Positions 11,256-19,602 of a DNA stretch of 64,000 bases are shown here, piece by piece. Under the pieces are notes generated by a model. It searched no databases, had not been told where the DNA came from, and saw only the letters and a list, made by a program, of their open reading frames with translations. Position 1 is the first letter of the stretch, and every line of letters starts with the position of its first letter. Origin of the DNA: Ancylobacter tetraedralis (GTDB taxonomy: Bacteria; Pseudomonadota; Alphaproteobacteria; Rhizobiales; Xanthobacteraceae); the NCBI RefSeq assembly GCF_014195655.1, contig NZ_JACICD010000001.1, positions 782,682 through 846,681 of the forward strand, given 5' to 3'. The position numbers and the translations under genes were made by a program.

Positions 11256-12164
11256 TCAGCTTGCCGAACGTGGGGTAGCGGCGAGTGCGCTGACCGTCGC
11301 CTCAAGCACGCCGAGCACCCGCTCGCGCTCCGTGCCGATCAGCGGCAGGCGCGGCGCGCGCACCCATTCCGGCGCGCCGTAGACGACCTTCTCCGCCATC
11401 TTGATGTACTGCACCAGCTTGACGTCGGTATCGAGATGGAAGGCGGGGGTGAGGATGCGGTAGAGCCTGCGCGCCTCGTCGTAGCGGCCGGCCATGCACA
11501 GTTCGAATAGCTCGACGCACTCCGCCGGCCAGGCATTCGTCATGCCCGACACCCAGCCGGTGACGCCGAGTGCCGCGCTCTCCAGCAGCAGGTCGTCGAC
11601 GCCGCAGAACACCGAGAAGCGGTCGCCGCATTCATTATAGAGGTCAGTCACGCGGCGGATATTACCGGTCTCCTCCTTCACGCAGACGATGTTCTTCACA
11701 TCGGCGAGGTCGTTGAGGATGGCCGGCGTGACGTCGACACCGTAGGCGATCGGGTTGTTATAGATCATGATTGGCAGGCCGCAGCCCGTGCCGAGCGTGC
11801 GGTACCAGGCCGCCGTCTCGCGCGGATCGCTCTTGTAGGCGATAGACGGGAAGGCCATCAGCCCCTGCGCCCCCAGTTTCTCATAATGGCGAGCGGAGGC
11901 CAGAGCCTCCGTCATGCCGACATGGGCGAGCCCCGAGAGCAGCGGCACCCGGCCCGCTACCACTTCCTTGGCGGCGAGTATGACGCTTTCGCGCTCCGCG
12001 GCGGTGAGCGAAGCGTTTTCTCCCAGCATCGGCAGCACGATGACACCGGACACGCCGTTTTTGATCAGGCGGTCGATGCTGGCCTGAGTGGCCGCGAGAT
12101 CAAGGCTTTCGTCCTCCTTGAGCTTGGTGGTGACGGCAGGAAAGACTCCGGTCCAGCGGGTCAT
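11256..12164 (-). CDS. DapA/N-acetylneuraminate lyase-family aldolase or deaminase
   Basis: TIM-barrel class I aldolase-family protein (302 residues) with the Schiff-base lysine in NIVCVKEETGN (K163) and the conserved tyrosine in IMIYNNPIAYG (Y135). Family members include dihydrodipicolinate synthase and 1-pyrroline-4-hydroxy-2-carboxylate deaminase, which handles the product of D-hydroxyproline oxidation. Given the neighbouring epimerase and D-amino-acid oxidase genes, a deaminase role in an imino-acid pathway is the leading inference; biosynthetic DapA is unlikely in this setting. Its ATG overlaps the stop of the cobalamin enzyme by 4 bp. Confidence 0.87.
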   Translation of the reverse strand: MTRWTGVFPAVTTKLKEDESLDLAATQASIDRLIKNGVSGVIVLPMLGENASLTAAERESVILAAKEVVAGRVPLLSGLAHVGMTEALASARHYEKLGAQGLMAFPSIAYKSDPRETAAWYRTLGTGCGLPIMIYNNPIAYGVDVTPAILNDLADVKNIVCVKEETGNIRRVTDLYNECGDRFSVFCGVDDLLLESAALGVTGWVSGMTNAWPAECVELFELCMAGRYDEARRLYRILTPAFHLDTDVKLVQYIKMAEKVVYGAPEWVRAPRLPLIGTERERVLGVLEATVSALAATPRSAS

Positions 12165-13963
12165 CGCGTGTCCTTTCGGAAGACAGAACGGGTAGCGGCG
12201 GGTTGGTCGATGAGTGCAGTGAGGTGATCGATCAGTGCGATGGGGGTGAGGCAGGGCACGACCCCAAGAGCGGCGATGTCGGCGGTGACGTCGATCGGCA
12301 GACCCGAATTCGAGTCCTCGGGAACCTGGTTGAGCCGCCCGCCGATGCAGACCGGGATGCTGGCTCCGGCGCGAGTGAGCGCTTGGGTCACCTCGCGGGC
12401 GTAGCGCAGTGCGATACCATTATAGGTGCTGATGGCAATGATGTCCGCGCCGGCGGCCAGCGCGGCCGCGACGAGGTCGTCGGCATCGACCGAGGTGCCG
12501 CCGTCGACCGTCGCGATGCCCAGATGGCCGAGGGTGCGCTCAACGAGGTTCTTGCCGTGCTCATGCACGTCGCTGGAAGCGACGCAGGCGGTGAAGCCGC
12601 GCGCGGCGATGCGCGAGGCGGCTTCAACGGGCACCCGGCCGGCCCAGTTACGGGCGGCGTGCTCCAGTTCGTCCACCCATTCGGCCTGCACCACCGGGCG
12701 GCGCCCGCTCCACGCCGTCGCCTCCGGCACGCCGGCGCCGAAGGCGGCTTCCAGCCGCTTAGGGCCGATGCGGCGCAGGGCGAGCATCATCTGCGCTGGA
12801 TCGACGGTGTCGATGCCGGCTTCCGCGAGGCCAGCCAGCACCCGCGAGGCGAACAGCCGTCCGCCCTCCACCAGCCGATCGGCCAGCGCGTCGATCGGGG
12901 CGCGGTCGATCAGCGACGCAGAACCGGCGGCGTGCGCGGCGAGGCGATGGGCGAAGAGCTGCGCGTCGATGATCTCGTCAATATCGGGGATGCGCTCATT
13001 CTCGGTCACCGGCACCGGATTGACCGCGTGGCCTGTCGGCCGGCGTCCGAGCGCCCAGATGTCGGCCTGAAGGTAGCTCGCCAGGCTGGCATAATTGCCG
13101 GCGGGCGTGGATTTGTAGCTCACCGTGTTGCCGAAGATCATGGTGCCCGGCGTGTCGGTCACCTGTGCCAGCGCGGCATGGAACGCCATGCGCACAAGCG
13201 GCGCGGTGAAGTGGTGGCCGAAGCAGTGCGACAGCCGAGCGCCGATCAGCGTCTCGACGATGTGCTTTTCCACCAGCACCATGCCCAGCGCCGAACTCAT
13301 ATCGGCGAACAGTCCTGCGAATCCATCGTCGAGATTGGAATGCACCAGCACCTCGACCGGCTGCACGGCGATAAGGCCAAGCGCGGTGACGGTGGCGTGG
13401 GTGGTGGCAACATCGTCGTCCCAATCCGGGAGGCGGAAGGTAAAGTACTGGCCGAGATTGCCGATGGCGGTGGCGCCGGCGGCCAGAGCGCCCTTGGTGT
13501 TTTCCAGTGCCCCCGGCAGACCCAGCATGAAGTCGCCGAAATGCGCGGCGGCGGGCGCGGCGTTGGTGATGCAGGCGAAGCTCTCTGCCCCTTCCAGCAC
13601 GATGCCGGTGCCGCGTCGGCTGCCCTTCCGCATGTGCGGCGGGTAGCCCATCGACATATCGAGGGTGATGCCGAAGCGGTCCACCCGAGCGCCGTGCCGG
13701 GCGCAGGCGGCGTGAACTTCGGCGATCGCGGCGACGGTGCGCTCCACGCTGCGGAAGCCGATATGGGCGTGCTGCATGACGCGTCCGGCTAGTGCCTCGC
13801 GACGCTTGTATTCGGCTTCGCTGGCGACGCCCTGCGCGTTGAGGAAGGCGTTACGGCCGACCGTCCAGTCCCGTGCCAGCGCGCGCCCCGCGGCAACGAG
13901 TTCCCCGCCCGGCTGAAGCGTCGGTGGAACCAGTTGGTCGTGGGAGGGGAGCGGCGCGGTCAT
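12161..13963 (-). CDS. Cobalamin-binding enzyme (B12 domain fused to large catalytic region), substrate unknown
   Basis: A 600-residue protein. A C-terminal domain carries the base-off/His-on cobalamin signature DVHEHGKN (D465-x-H467-x-x-G470), followed by TVDGGTSVDADDLVAAALAA and AISTYNGIALRY, matching Rossmann-type B12 domains of mutases and methyltransferases. The N-terminal 430 residues have LDMSMGYPPHMRKGS, GNLGQYFTFRLPDWDDD, LVHSNLDDGFAGLFADMS and LSHCFGHHFTAPL. They look like a catalytic barrel and recall glutamate-mutase-type large subunits only loosely. Domain order (catalytic then B12) resembles single-chain mutases. It sits mid-operon between NIPSNAP and DapA-family genes. No known hydroxyproline pathway needs B12, which makes this the most unusual member of the cluster. 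Confidence 0.78.
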   Translation of the reverse strand: MTAPLPSHDQLVPPTLQPGGELVAAGRALARDWTVGRNAFLNAQGVASEAEYKRREALAGRVMQHAHIGFRSVERTVAAIAEVHAACARHGARVDRFGITLDMSMGYPPHMRKGSRRGTGIVLEGAESFACITNAAPAAAHFGDFMLGLPGALENTKGALAAGATAIGNLGQYFTFRLPDWDDDVATTHATVTALGLIAVQPVEVLVHSNLDDGFAGLFADMSSALGMVLVEKHIVETLIGARLSHCFGHHFTAPLVRMAFHAALAQVTDTPGTMIFGNTVSYKSTPAGNYASLASYLQADIWALGRRPTGHAVNPVPVTENERIPDIDEIIDAQLFAHRLAAHAAGSASLIDRAPIDALADRLVEGGRLFASRVLAGLAEAGIDTVDPAQMMLALRRIGPKRLEAAFGAGVPEATAWSGRRPVVQAEWVDELEHAARNWAGRVPVEAASRIAARGFTACVASSDVHEHGKNLVERTLGHLGIATVDGGTSVDADDLVAAALAAGADIIAISTYNGIALRYAREVTQALTRAGASIPVCIGGRLNQVPEDSNSGLPIDVTADIAALGVVPCLTPIALIDHLTALIDQPAATRSVFRKDTR

Positions 13964-13975
13964 CAGCGGCCTCGG

Positions 13976-14290
13976 TCAGCGCATAGGCGAGAGCGCGGTG
14001 GGGGCGAGTATGCGCGTCTGCTGGCTCTGGATCATGCCCTTGATGGCAGCGAGATAGTCCAGCCATGGGGGATGGGCGAGCATCAGCGCCCGGCGCGCCT
14101 CGCGATCAGCCATGCTGTCATAGCGCCACAGCGCGACAACATGGTTCAGTTCGCCGATCTCGGTGACGAAATGGCCAATGAACGTGCCGAGAAAACGCTT
14201 CTGGATGTCGAGGCCGAGCGTCTCATAGGCATTGAGGAAATCGCCCATCCGGCCCGGCACGATGTGGTAGTCGCGCTCTTCGAGGATCAT
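13976..14290 (-). CDS. NIPSNAP-family small protein
   Basis: A 104-residue ferredoxin-like-fold protein. It reads ILEERDYHIVPGRMGDFLNAYE and later HVVALWRYDSMADREARRALMLAHPPW, the typical pattern of NIPSNAP/dimeric alpha-beta-barrel proteins (RxYxxxPGxxxxFL, then WxYxSxxxRxxxR). Function in such operons is usually unknown; some members are monooxygenases or binding proteins. The ATG at 14290 is chosen because it falls 7 bp after the epimerase stop; the frame extends upstream only into that gene. It is 12 bp before the cobalamin enzyme. Confidence 0.8.
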   Translation of the reverse strand: MILEERDYHIVPGRMGDFLNAYETLGLDIQKRFLGTFIGHFVTEIGELNHVVALWRYDSMADREARRALMLAHPPWLDYLAAIKGMIQSQQTRILAPTALSPMR

Positions 14291-14297
14291 CGCTGCC

Positions 14298-15299
14298 TCA
14301 CGCCAACTGGAAGCCGAAAGCCAGCGGGTCGCGCTCGTCCACGGTGATGGTGTTGTGGCCGTAGACGCGGGCCCAGCCGCCAATGCTGGGGCGGATGGCC
14401 GGACGGCCTGCGACCTCGGCGGCGCTCTCCACCCGCCCATGGAACAGCGTACCGATGACGCTCTCATGCACGAACGAGTCACCAACATTCAAAAGGCCCT
14501 TCGCCACACGCTGGGCCATGCGCGAGGAGGTACCGGTGCCGCAGGGCGAGCGGTCGATGCCCTTGTCGCCATAGAACACCGCGTTGCGGCCGTCAGCCTC
14601 GGCGTGCCTGGGCCCGTCCGCCCACATGACGTGGCTGACGCCATTGATGCGCGGGTCCTCCGGATGCACCGGGGCCACCGCTGCCTGCACAGCCGCGCGG
14701 ACCGCCGGGCTCAATCTGAGGATGTCCTCGGCCTTCATGCCGTCGAGACCGGCCCAGTTCTTCTGGGGCTCGACGATGGCGTAGAAATTGCCGCCATAGG
14801 ACACATCAACGACGAGTTCGCCGATTCCCGGAACGTCGACCTTCACCCCCTCGGCATGCAGGTAGCTAGCAATGTTGAACAGCCGGACCTGATCGATAAA
14901 ACGGCCGTTGCGTGTGTATTCGACCTCCACCCGCCCGGCGGGTACTTCCAGCGCCAGCCGGCCCTCTACCTTCGGCACCACGAAGCCCTGTTCGAGCGCG
15001 ACGGTGACGGTGCCGATGGTGCCGTGACCGCACATCGGCAGGCAGCCCGAGACCTCGATGAACAGTACGCCCAGGTCGCAATCGTCCCGCGAGGGCGGAT
15101 AGAGGATCGAGCCGGACATCACGTCGTGGCCGCGCGGCTCAAACATCAGCGCCCTGCGCACCCAATCATGGTCACGCAGGAAGATCTGCCGTTTCTCCGC
15201 CATTGACACGTTGGGCAGCAGCGGCGCGCCGCCGGCCACCACGCGCACCGGGTTGCCGCAGGTATGGGCGTCGACGCAGAGAAAGGTGTGCGGGTTCAT
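14298..15299 (-). CDS. 4-hydroxyproline 2-epimerase-like (proline racemase family)
   Basis: A 333-residue proline-racemase-family enzyme with both catalytic cysteines, Cys90 in CLPMCGHGTIG and Cys253 in GIDRSPCGTGTSSR. Cys-Cys members of this length mostly interconvert trans-4-hydroxy-L-proline and cis-4-hydroxy-D-proline, and its partner downstream (FAD oxidase) is the enzyme that would oxidise the D-epimer. Whether the true substrate is hydroxyproline, its betaine or another cyclic amino acid cannot be settled from sequence. Located 15 bp after the FAD oxidase gene in the operon. Confidence 0.87.
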   Translation of the reverse strand: MNPHTFLCVDAHTCGNPVRVVAGGAPLLPNVSMAEKRQIFLRDHDWVRRALMFEPRGHDVMSGSILYPPSRDDCDLGVLFIEVSGCLPMCGHGTIGTVTVALEQGFVVPKVEGRLALEVPAGRVEVEYTRNGRFIDQVRLFNIASYLHAEGVKVDVPGIGELVVDVSYGGNFYAIVEPQKNWAGLDGMKAEDILRLSPAVRAAVQAAVAPVHPEDPRINGVSHVMWADGPRHAEADGRNAVFYGDKGIDRSPCGTGTSSRMAQRVAKGLLNVGDSFVHESVIGTLFHGRVESAAEVAGRPAIRPSIGGWARVYGHNTITVDERDPLAFGFQLA

Positions 15300-15314
15300 C
15301 GCGGGCTCCGCGTT

Positions 15315-16541
15315 TCAGTTGAAGCGTTGGATGGCAAAGGGAGCGACGTCCACGGCGGGCGGACGGCCGCCAACCAATTCAGCGATCAGCCGCCCCGTCG
15401 TCGGACCGAAGGTGAGCCCGGTATGGCCGTGGCCGAAGGCATAGAAAACATCGTCACGCCGCGGCGAGCGGCCGATGACCGGCAGCGAATCCGCCGTGGT
15501 CGGGCGATGCCCCATCCAGCGCGTGCCGCCCTCGATGTTCAGTCCCGGCAGGAAGCGGCGGCCCAGCTGAGCGAGCGCGTCGGAGCGCGCATAGTTCGGC
15601 GCGGCCTCCAGTCCGGCGAATTCCGCCGCGCCGCCAATGCGCAGCCCCGCCTCGATCGGCGTGGCGACGAAGGCACGCTCGGCGAAGATCACCTCGCGCG
15701 TGAGGGATACGCCCGGGGTAGGAAGCGTAGTGTTGTAGCCGCGCTCGCTCTCGATCAGCGCCCGGTCGCCGATCTGCCGGGCGAGTCGGCCGGACCAGGC
15801 ACCGGCGGCGATCACCAGCCGCTCGAAGGCGAGGCGCCGGCCGTCCTGTGTTTGCACGTCGCGCCCGGCGATACCGGCAACCTCGCCCTGGAGCATCGCT
15901 ACGCCGCGCGCCTCAAGATGGGTGCGCAGGCGATCGACGATGCGTTTGGGATCGGCGACATGTGACCATTGCGGGGTCATGATGGCGTGGCGGATCGTGC
16001 TCGCCAGCGCCGGCTCCAGAGCTTGTGCGGCGGCGCCGTCCATCTCGTCGCAAACGAGGCCGTGCCGGCGGCGCAGGTCATGGAAGCGTCTGTCCGCCTC
16101 AAAACCCGCGCGCGTCTCGTACACCCACAGCGCGCCGACGCGGTGCAGGTCGCCCATGAGGTCAAGCTCGACGAGCAACGGCAGAAGATCGTCATAGGTG
16201 CGGGCCGACAAGGTGGCGAGCGAGGCGGCAATCGCCTCCACGCGATCCCAACGCCCCTCCTTCAGGAAGCGCAGCAGCCAGGGCACCAGCTTGGGGAAGT
16301 GGCCGGGGCGCATCGATAGCGGACCCAGCGGATCGGCCAGCCAGCCGGGCACCTTCCGGGCGAGGCCAGGAACGGAAGCAGGAATTATCTCGGTGACCCC
16401 GATGCCGGCGGCGTTCCCGAATGAGCACTTGTCCCCTGCCGGATCGCGGTCCAGCACGCTCACCTCGTGGCCCTCCGCGCGTAGCGCCCGGGCACAGGAG
16501 AGGCCGACAATGCCGGCGCCGATGACGAGAATGCGCGACAT
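15315..16541 (-). CDS. FAD-dependent D-amino-acid oxidase/dehydrogenase (DadA-like)
   Basis: A 408-residue DAO-family flavoprotein with the dinucleotide motif ILVIGAGIVGLSCARAL at residues 4-20 and the C-terminal FAD motif GHGHTGLTFGPTTGRLI. The GTRWMGHRPTTADSLPVIG stretch is typical of DadA and D-hydroxyproline dehydrogenases. Expected reaction: oxidation of a D-amino or imino acid to the imine or ketone with electrons to the respiratory chain. Its place between an epimerase and an aspartate-dehydrogenase-like gene supports a D-imino-acid route. Confidence 0.87.
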   Translation of the reverse strand: MSRILVIGAGIVGLSCARALRAEGHEVSVLDRDPAGDKCSFGNAAGIGVTEIIPASVPGLARKVPGWLADPLGPLSMRPGHFPKLVPWLLRFLKEGRWDRVEAIAASLATLSARTYDDLLPLLVELDLMGDLHRVGALWVYETRAGFEADRRFHDLRRRHGLVCDEMDGAAAQALEPALASTIRHAIMTPQWSHVADPKRIVDRLRTHLEARGVAMLQGEVAGIAGRDVQTQDGRRLAFERLVIAAGAWSGRLARQIGDRALIESERGYNTTLPTPGVSLTREVIFAERAFVATPIEAGLRIGGAAEFAGLEAAPNYARSDALAQLGRRFLPGLNIEGGTRWMGHRPTTADSLPVIGRSPRRDDVFYAFGHGHTGLTFGPTTGRLIAELVGGRPPAVDVAPFAIQRFN

Positions 16542-16555
16542 GGCGGGCGGCTCTC

Positions 16556-17341
16556 TCAGATGACCAGGGAAGCGAAGTGGCGCCGCACCGCCTGGGCGAG
16601 GCTCAGCGCGGTGACGGCGGAGGTCTTGGGATTGTCGGGTGAGGGCCGATTGGAAAAGCTCAGCGTGGCGCTGCCCGCCGGGCTCTTGACCTCGATCTCG
16701 TGCGTGTTGGCGCTGACGGCCGGGTCGGCGATCACCTGCACGCTCACCCGTGCCGGGCCGGCGGCCAGCGCCACCGCGAGCCCGGCATTGAGGTTACGCG
16801 GGTAGCGGCGCGCCGCTTCCCCCGCGGTTCCCTCGAACAGGACGACCGCCGAGGCAAGGCGCTCCGGCGCGTGGCCGAGCGCCGCGAGCTCGGTGCTCCA
16901 CGCTGCCGGCGGCTTGCGGGAGATATAGCGCACCGTCGTGCCCTTGACGCCCGCCACCGCGGTTAGATAGTCGAGCCCGCCAATGGCGCCGGCCGGGACG
17001 ATGAGCCGGGCGCCGCTTGCCTGCGCGGCGCCGACAAGCCGCTGCAGCAACGCATCATCGGCCAGCGCGCCGGTGGAGGCGATGACGAGGCTGATGCCGG
17101 CGCTCAGCAGCTGGGGGCCATATTGCGCTACGGCGCCCTGGCCGGCCGCCTCGACGACCAGCGCCGGCCGGGCGGCGATCAGCGCCTCGACATCGGACAA
17201 GGCGCAGATGGGGGAGGAAACCTTCGTTCCGTCATGCGTCAGCACCGAAAGGCGATAGGCTGGGTCGCGGCCTAGGTCGGCGGCCAGCGCCTGGCCGATG
17301 GCACCGAAACCGATGAGAGCGATGTCCCGCGCCGCGCCCAT
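16556..17341 (-). CDS. Aspartate dehydrogenase-like NAD(P)-dependent protein
   Basis: A 261-residue protein with an N-terminal Rossmann motif DIALIGFGAIGQALAADL and the DUF108/aspartate-dehydrogenase core, including IVPAGAIGGLDYLTA, KPPAAW, and RRYPRNLNAGLAVALAA. Family members deaminate L-aspartate to oxaloacetate/iminoaspartate or run in reverse. In this operon it may release ammonia from, or reduce, a four- to six-carbon intermediate. The ATG at 17341, 4 bp downstream of the SDR stop, is preferred; a longer frame would run back into the SDR gene. Confidence 0.8.
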   Translation of the reverse strand: MGAARDIALIGFGAIGQALAADLGRDPAYRLSVLTHDGTKVSSPICALSDVEALIAARPALVVEAAGQGAVAQYGPQLLSAGISLVIASTGALADDALLQRLVGAAQASGARLIVPAGAIGGLDYLTAVAGVKGTTVRYISRKPPAAWSTELAALGHAPERLASAVVLFEGTAGEAARRYPRNLNAGLAVALAAGPARVSVQVIADPAVSANTHEIEVKSPAGSATLSFSNRPSPDNPKTSAVTALSLAQAVRRHFASLVI

Positions 17342-17345
17342 CACC

Positions 17346-18098
17346 TCACCAGGCCGACATGCCGCCATCGACGGTGAACATGGCACCGGTGGCGAAGGAG
17401 GCTTCATCCGAGGCGAGCCAGAGGATGGCGTTGGCAATCTCCACCGGCTGCGCCCAGCGATTGATCGGCGAGCGCGCCTTGAGCTTGGCCTTGAAGCTCT
17501 CGGGGTCGGGATGGCCGGCGACCATCCTGTCGAAATAGCTCGACCAGGTGACGCCGGGCGCCACGCAGTTCACCCGGATGTTCTGCTCGGCATGGTCGAG
17601 CGCCATTGCCTTGGTGAGCGCGGCGACGCCGCCCTTGGAGGCGACATAGGCCGCGCGGTCGAAGATGCCGACGGTGGCGACGTTGGAAGCGGTGTTGACG
17701 ATAGTGCCGCCGCCCTGCGCCGCCATGACAGGGATCGCATGCTTGCAGCACAGGAAGACGCCCTTGAGGTTGACCGCCATAAGTGCATCCCAGGCGTCCT
17801 CCTCGGTATTTACAACCGTACCGGGGATGCCGTAGCCAGCATTGTTGGCGAGGATGTCGAGCCGGCCGAATCGCTCCACGGCGCACTCCACCATGCGCTT
17901 CACCTCGTCACTGCGGCTGACGTCGACGGCGATGGCGGCGGCATTGGGACCGAGGCGTTCGGCGACCTGCGCGACCCCCTCGCCGTTACGGTCCGCCAGG
18001 AGGACGCGGGCACCTTCCCGCACGAACAGTTCTGCCGCCGATTCACCGATGCCGGCGGCAGAGCCAGTGATGATGGCGACCTTGTCTTTGAGACGCAT
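17346..18098 (-). CDS. Short-chain dehydrogenase/reductase
   Basis: Classical SDR of 250 residues: NAD(P) motif TGSAAGIGESAA near residues 11-22, NNAGYG, catalytic Ser in NTASNVATVG, and the YVASKGG (YxxxK) pair, ending FTVDGGMSAW. Start at ATG 18098 has a GAGGAA site; the alternative at 18125 lacks one. Likely oxidises a hydroxyl group of a pathway intermediate. It lies between the cupin and the aspartate-dehydrogenase-like gene. The Asp at the end of beta-2 (LLADRNG) suggests preference for NAD over NADP. Confidence 0.88.
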   Translation of the reverse strand: MRLKDKVAIITGSAAGIGESAAELFVREGARVLLADRNGEGVAQVAERLGPNAAAIAVDVSRSDEVKRMVECAVERFGRLDILANNAGYGIPGTVVNTEEDAWDALMAVNLKGVFLCCKHAIPVMAAQGGGTIVNTASNVATVGIFDRAAYVASKGGVAALTKAMALDHAEQNIRVNCVAPGVTWSSYFDRMVAGHPDPESFKAKLKARSPINRWAQPVEIANAILWLASDEASFATGAMFTVDGGMSAW

Positions 18099-18144
18099 GG
18101 ATTCCTCGATCGTCGGGAAGGGCACGAGCGCACGCGGCGCCGGC

Positions 18145-18687
18145 TCAAGGCTGGCGCTGGTCGTCCGGCTGCGCTGCGAACACGGTGTCGCGCTCGATCT
18201 GCAGCACGTTTTCAGGCCGCGGAAACGGCTCGGGCGTCGGTTCGCCCGGCTGGCGGGGACGGCCGATCAGGCGGAAGAAGTCCTCCAGCCCGTTCGGCAC
18301 GATCAGCCAGGTCCAGAGGATGTCCTCGGTACCTTCGTTGATAAACATGTGGCGCCGGTTGCGGCCGATGAAGAAGGCGGAGCCCGGCTGCATCACATGG
18401 CTCTCGCCGTCGACCACGGCACGACCCTTGCCACGGATCACGAAGATCACTTCCTCATTCCGGTCATGGGCATGCTCGCGCACATAGCCACCCGGCGGGA
18501 CGGTCTGGGTTCCGAAACCTATGGGAAATTCCATCGGTACGAGATGCGGGGCGAAGATCACGTCGATATGGCCATTGGCCGGTACTGGCTGCCAGTAGCT
18601 GACTTCCTCGCCCGGCTGTTTCACGAGCACATCGCCGAGATGAGAGGTCGCGTCTGCCTGAGCTGATTGGCCCGCCTGTTCCGACAT
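18145..18687 (-). CDS. Cupin-domain protein
   Basis: A 180-residue single-domain cupin. Motif 1 is seen as YVREHAHDRNEEVIFVIRGKGRAVVDG (metal-ligand pattern HxH-x4-E) and motif 2 near GSAFFIGRNRRHMFIN, together suggesting a mononuclear metal site. Such proteins may be small oxygenases, isomerases or ligand sensors. It is the first gene of the minus-strand operon and starts about 26 bp from the first palindrome upstream of it, so it is the gene most directly placed under the GntR-type control proposed here. Confidence 0.8.
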   Translation of the reverse strand: MSEQAGQSAQADATSHLGDVLVKQPGEEVSYWQPVPANGHIDVIFAPHLVPMEFPIGFGTQTVPPGGYVREHAHDRNEEVIFVIRGKGRAVVDGESHVMQPGSAFFIGRNRRHMFINEGTEDILWTWLIVPNGLEDFFRLIGRPRQPGEPTPEPFPRPENVLQIERDTVFAAQPDDQRQP

Positions 18688-18715
18688 GTGACTGCTCCGC
18701 TCGCCGGGTTATGAT

Positions 18716-18730
18716 TGAATACAATATTCA
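18716..18730. promoter_or_regulatory. Palindromic operator upstream of the cupin operon
   Basis: Perfect inverted repeat TGAATA-CAA-TATTCA. It lies 29 bp from the cupin start codon in the divergent cupin/GntR intergenic region. The arms match the core of the second palindrome at 18822-18840, so both are probably sites for the neighbouring GntR regulator. Confidence 0.65.
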
Positions 18731-18821
18731 GCCTAGGCACTCAGAAAGGAGAATAAAAGATGAAAAAATAGGCATGTTTGCTGCATTAGTGCCTACTAAA
18801 TGTTCTTGTTGATCCAGATCA

Positions 18822-18840
18822 ATTGAATATCGTATTCAAT
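18822..18840. promoter_or_regulatory. Palindromic operator upstream of the GntR gene
   Basis: Perfect 8+3+8 inverted repeat ATTGAATA-TCG-TATTCAAT ending 14 bp before the GntR start codon. The placement suggests autoregulation. The sequence contains the same TGAATA/TATTCA half-sites and 3-bp spacer as the other site 91 bp away. Confidence 0.7.
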
Positions 18841-18854
18841 GTGGAGCCAGTCGG

Positions 18855-19529
18855 ATGGTTGTGAAAATAGGTCGCCAGTCGTTGACGGACCAAATCGTCA
18901 CCGAATTGCGACGACAGATCATTGTCGGCCAGCTGCCCGAAGGCGCACCCCTGCGCCAGGAGAAGCTAGCCAGTGAGCTGGGGGTTTCCCGCGTTCCGCT
19001 GCGGGAGGCGATCCGCCAGCTGGAGGCGGAGGGCCTCGTCGTATCGGAACTGCACAAGGGGACGGTCGTGTCCTCGCTGTCGCTGGAGGAGATCGAGGAA
19101 CTGTTCGAAATCCGCATGCGCATGGAAACCTGGCTGTTCGAGGTGGCCATCCCGCGGTTGACGGAAGAGGATTTCGCCCTTGCCGAGGCCGTCACCGACG
19201 AGGCCATGGCGAGCGGCAGCGTGGAAAACTGGGGCGAACTGAACTGGCGCTTCCACGAAACACTCTATCGCCCCAGCGGCCATCTGATCGCGCTGAAGCT
19301 GCTGCGGACCGTGCATGACAACGCCAACCGTTACGTGAACCTGCAGATCGCGGTTGCGGAAGACGTGGAACGCGAGCTGTCCGACCACCGCGCTCTCATC
19401 GCCTTCGCCCGGCTCGGCGACATCCGCCGGGCCGTCGACACGCTACGGGCGCACATCCAGCGCGTCTCGCGCAACCTCATCATGTCGCTGGCCGAAGGCC
19501 GGCTCGGAAAGGCGCGCGACATCGCTTAA
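18855..19529 (+). CDS. GntR-family regulator, FCD (FadR-like) subfamily
   Basis: A 224-residue transcription factor with an N-terminal winged helix (LPEGAPLRQEKLASELGVSRVPLREAIRQLEAEGLV, residues about 26-62) and an all-helical FCD effector domain from about residue 80, where the metal-binding residues appear as FHETLY and the later DHRALIAFARLGD. FCD members bind carboxylate or amino-acid effectors. It is divergent from the cupin operon and 73 bp upstream of the ABC importer, so it probably controls both through the two palindromes. Confidence 0.9.
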   Translation: MVVKIGRQSLTDQIVTELRRQIIVGQLPEGAPLRQEKLASELGVSRVPLREAIRQLEAEGLVVSELHKGTVVSSLSLEEIEELFEIRMRMETWLFEVAIPRLTEEDFALAEAVTDEAMASGSVENWGELNWRFHETLYRPSGHLIALKLLRTVHDNANRYVNLQIAVAEDVERELSDHRALIAFARLGDIRRAVDTLRAHIQRVSRNLIMSLAEGRLGKARDIA

Positions 19530-19567
19530 CGACCAGGCTGCCGGCCCATGTTGGCACCCTGCGCAAC

Positions 19568-19582
19568 GGTCCGGAACGGACC
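19568..19582. repeat. Short palindrome before the ABC binding-protein gene
   Basis: Perfect GGTCCG-GAA-CGGACC inverted repeat, 20 bp upstream of the binding-protein ATG. It could be an mRNA hairpin near the ribosome site or a protein site; its arms do not resemble the GntR palindromes. Confidence 0.4.
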
Positions 19583-19602
19583 CCAGAGAGAAGGGAACTG
19601 AC

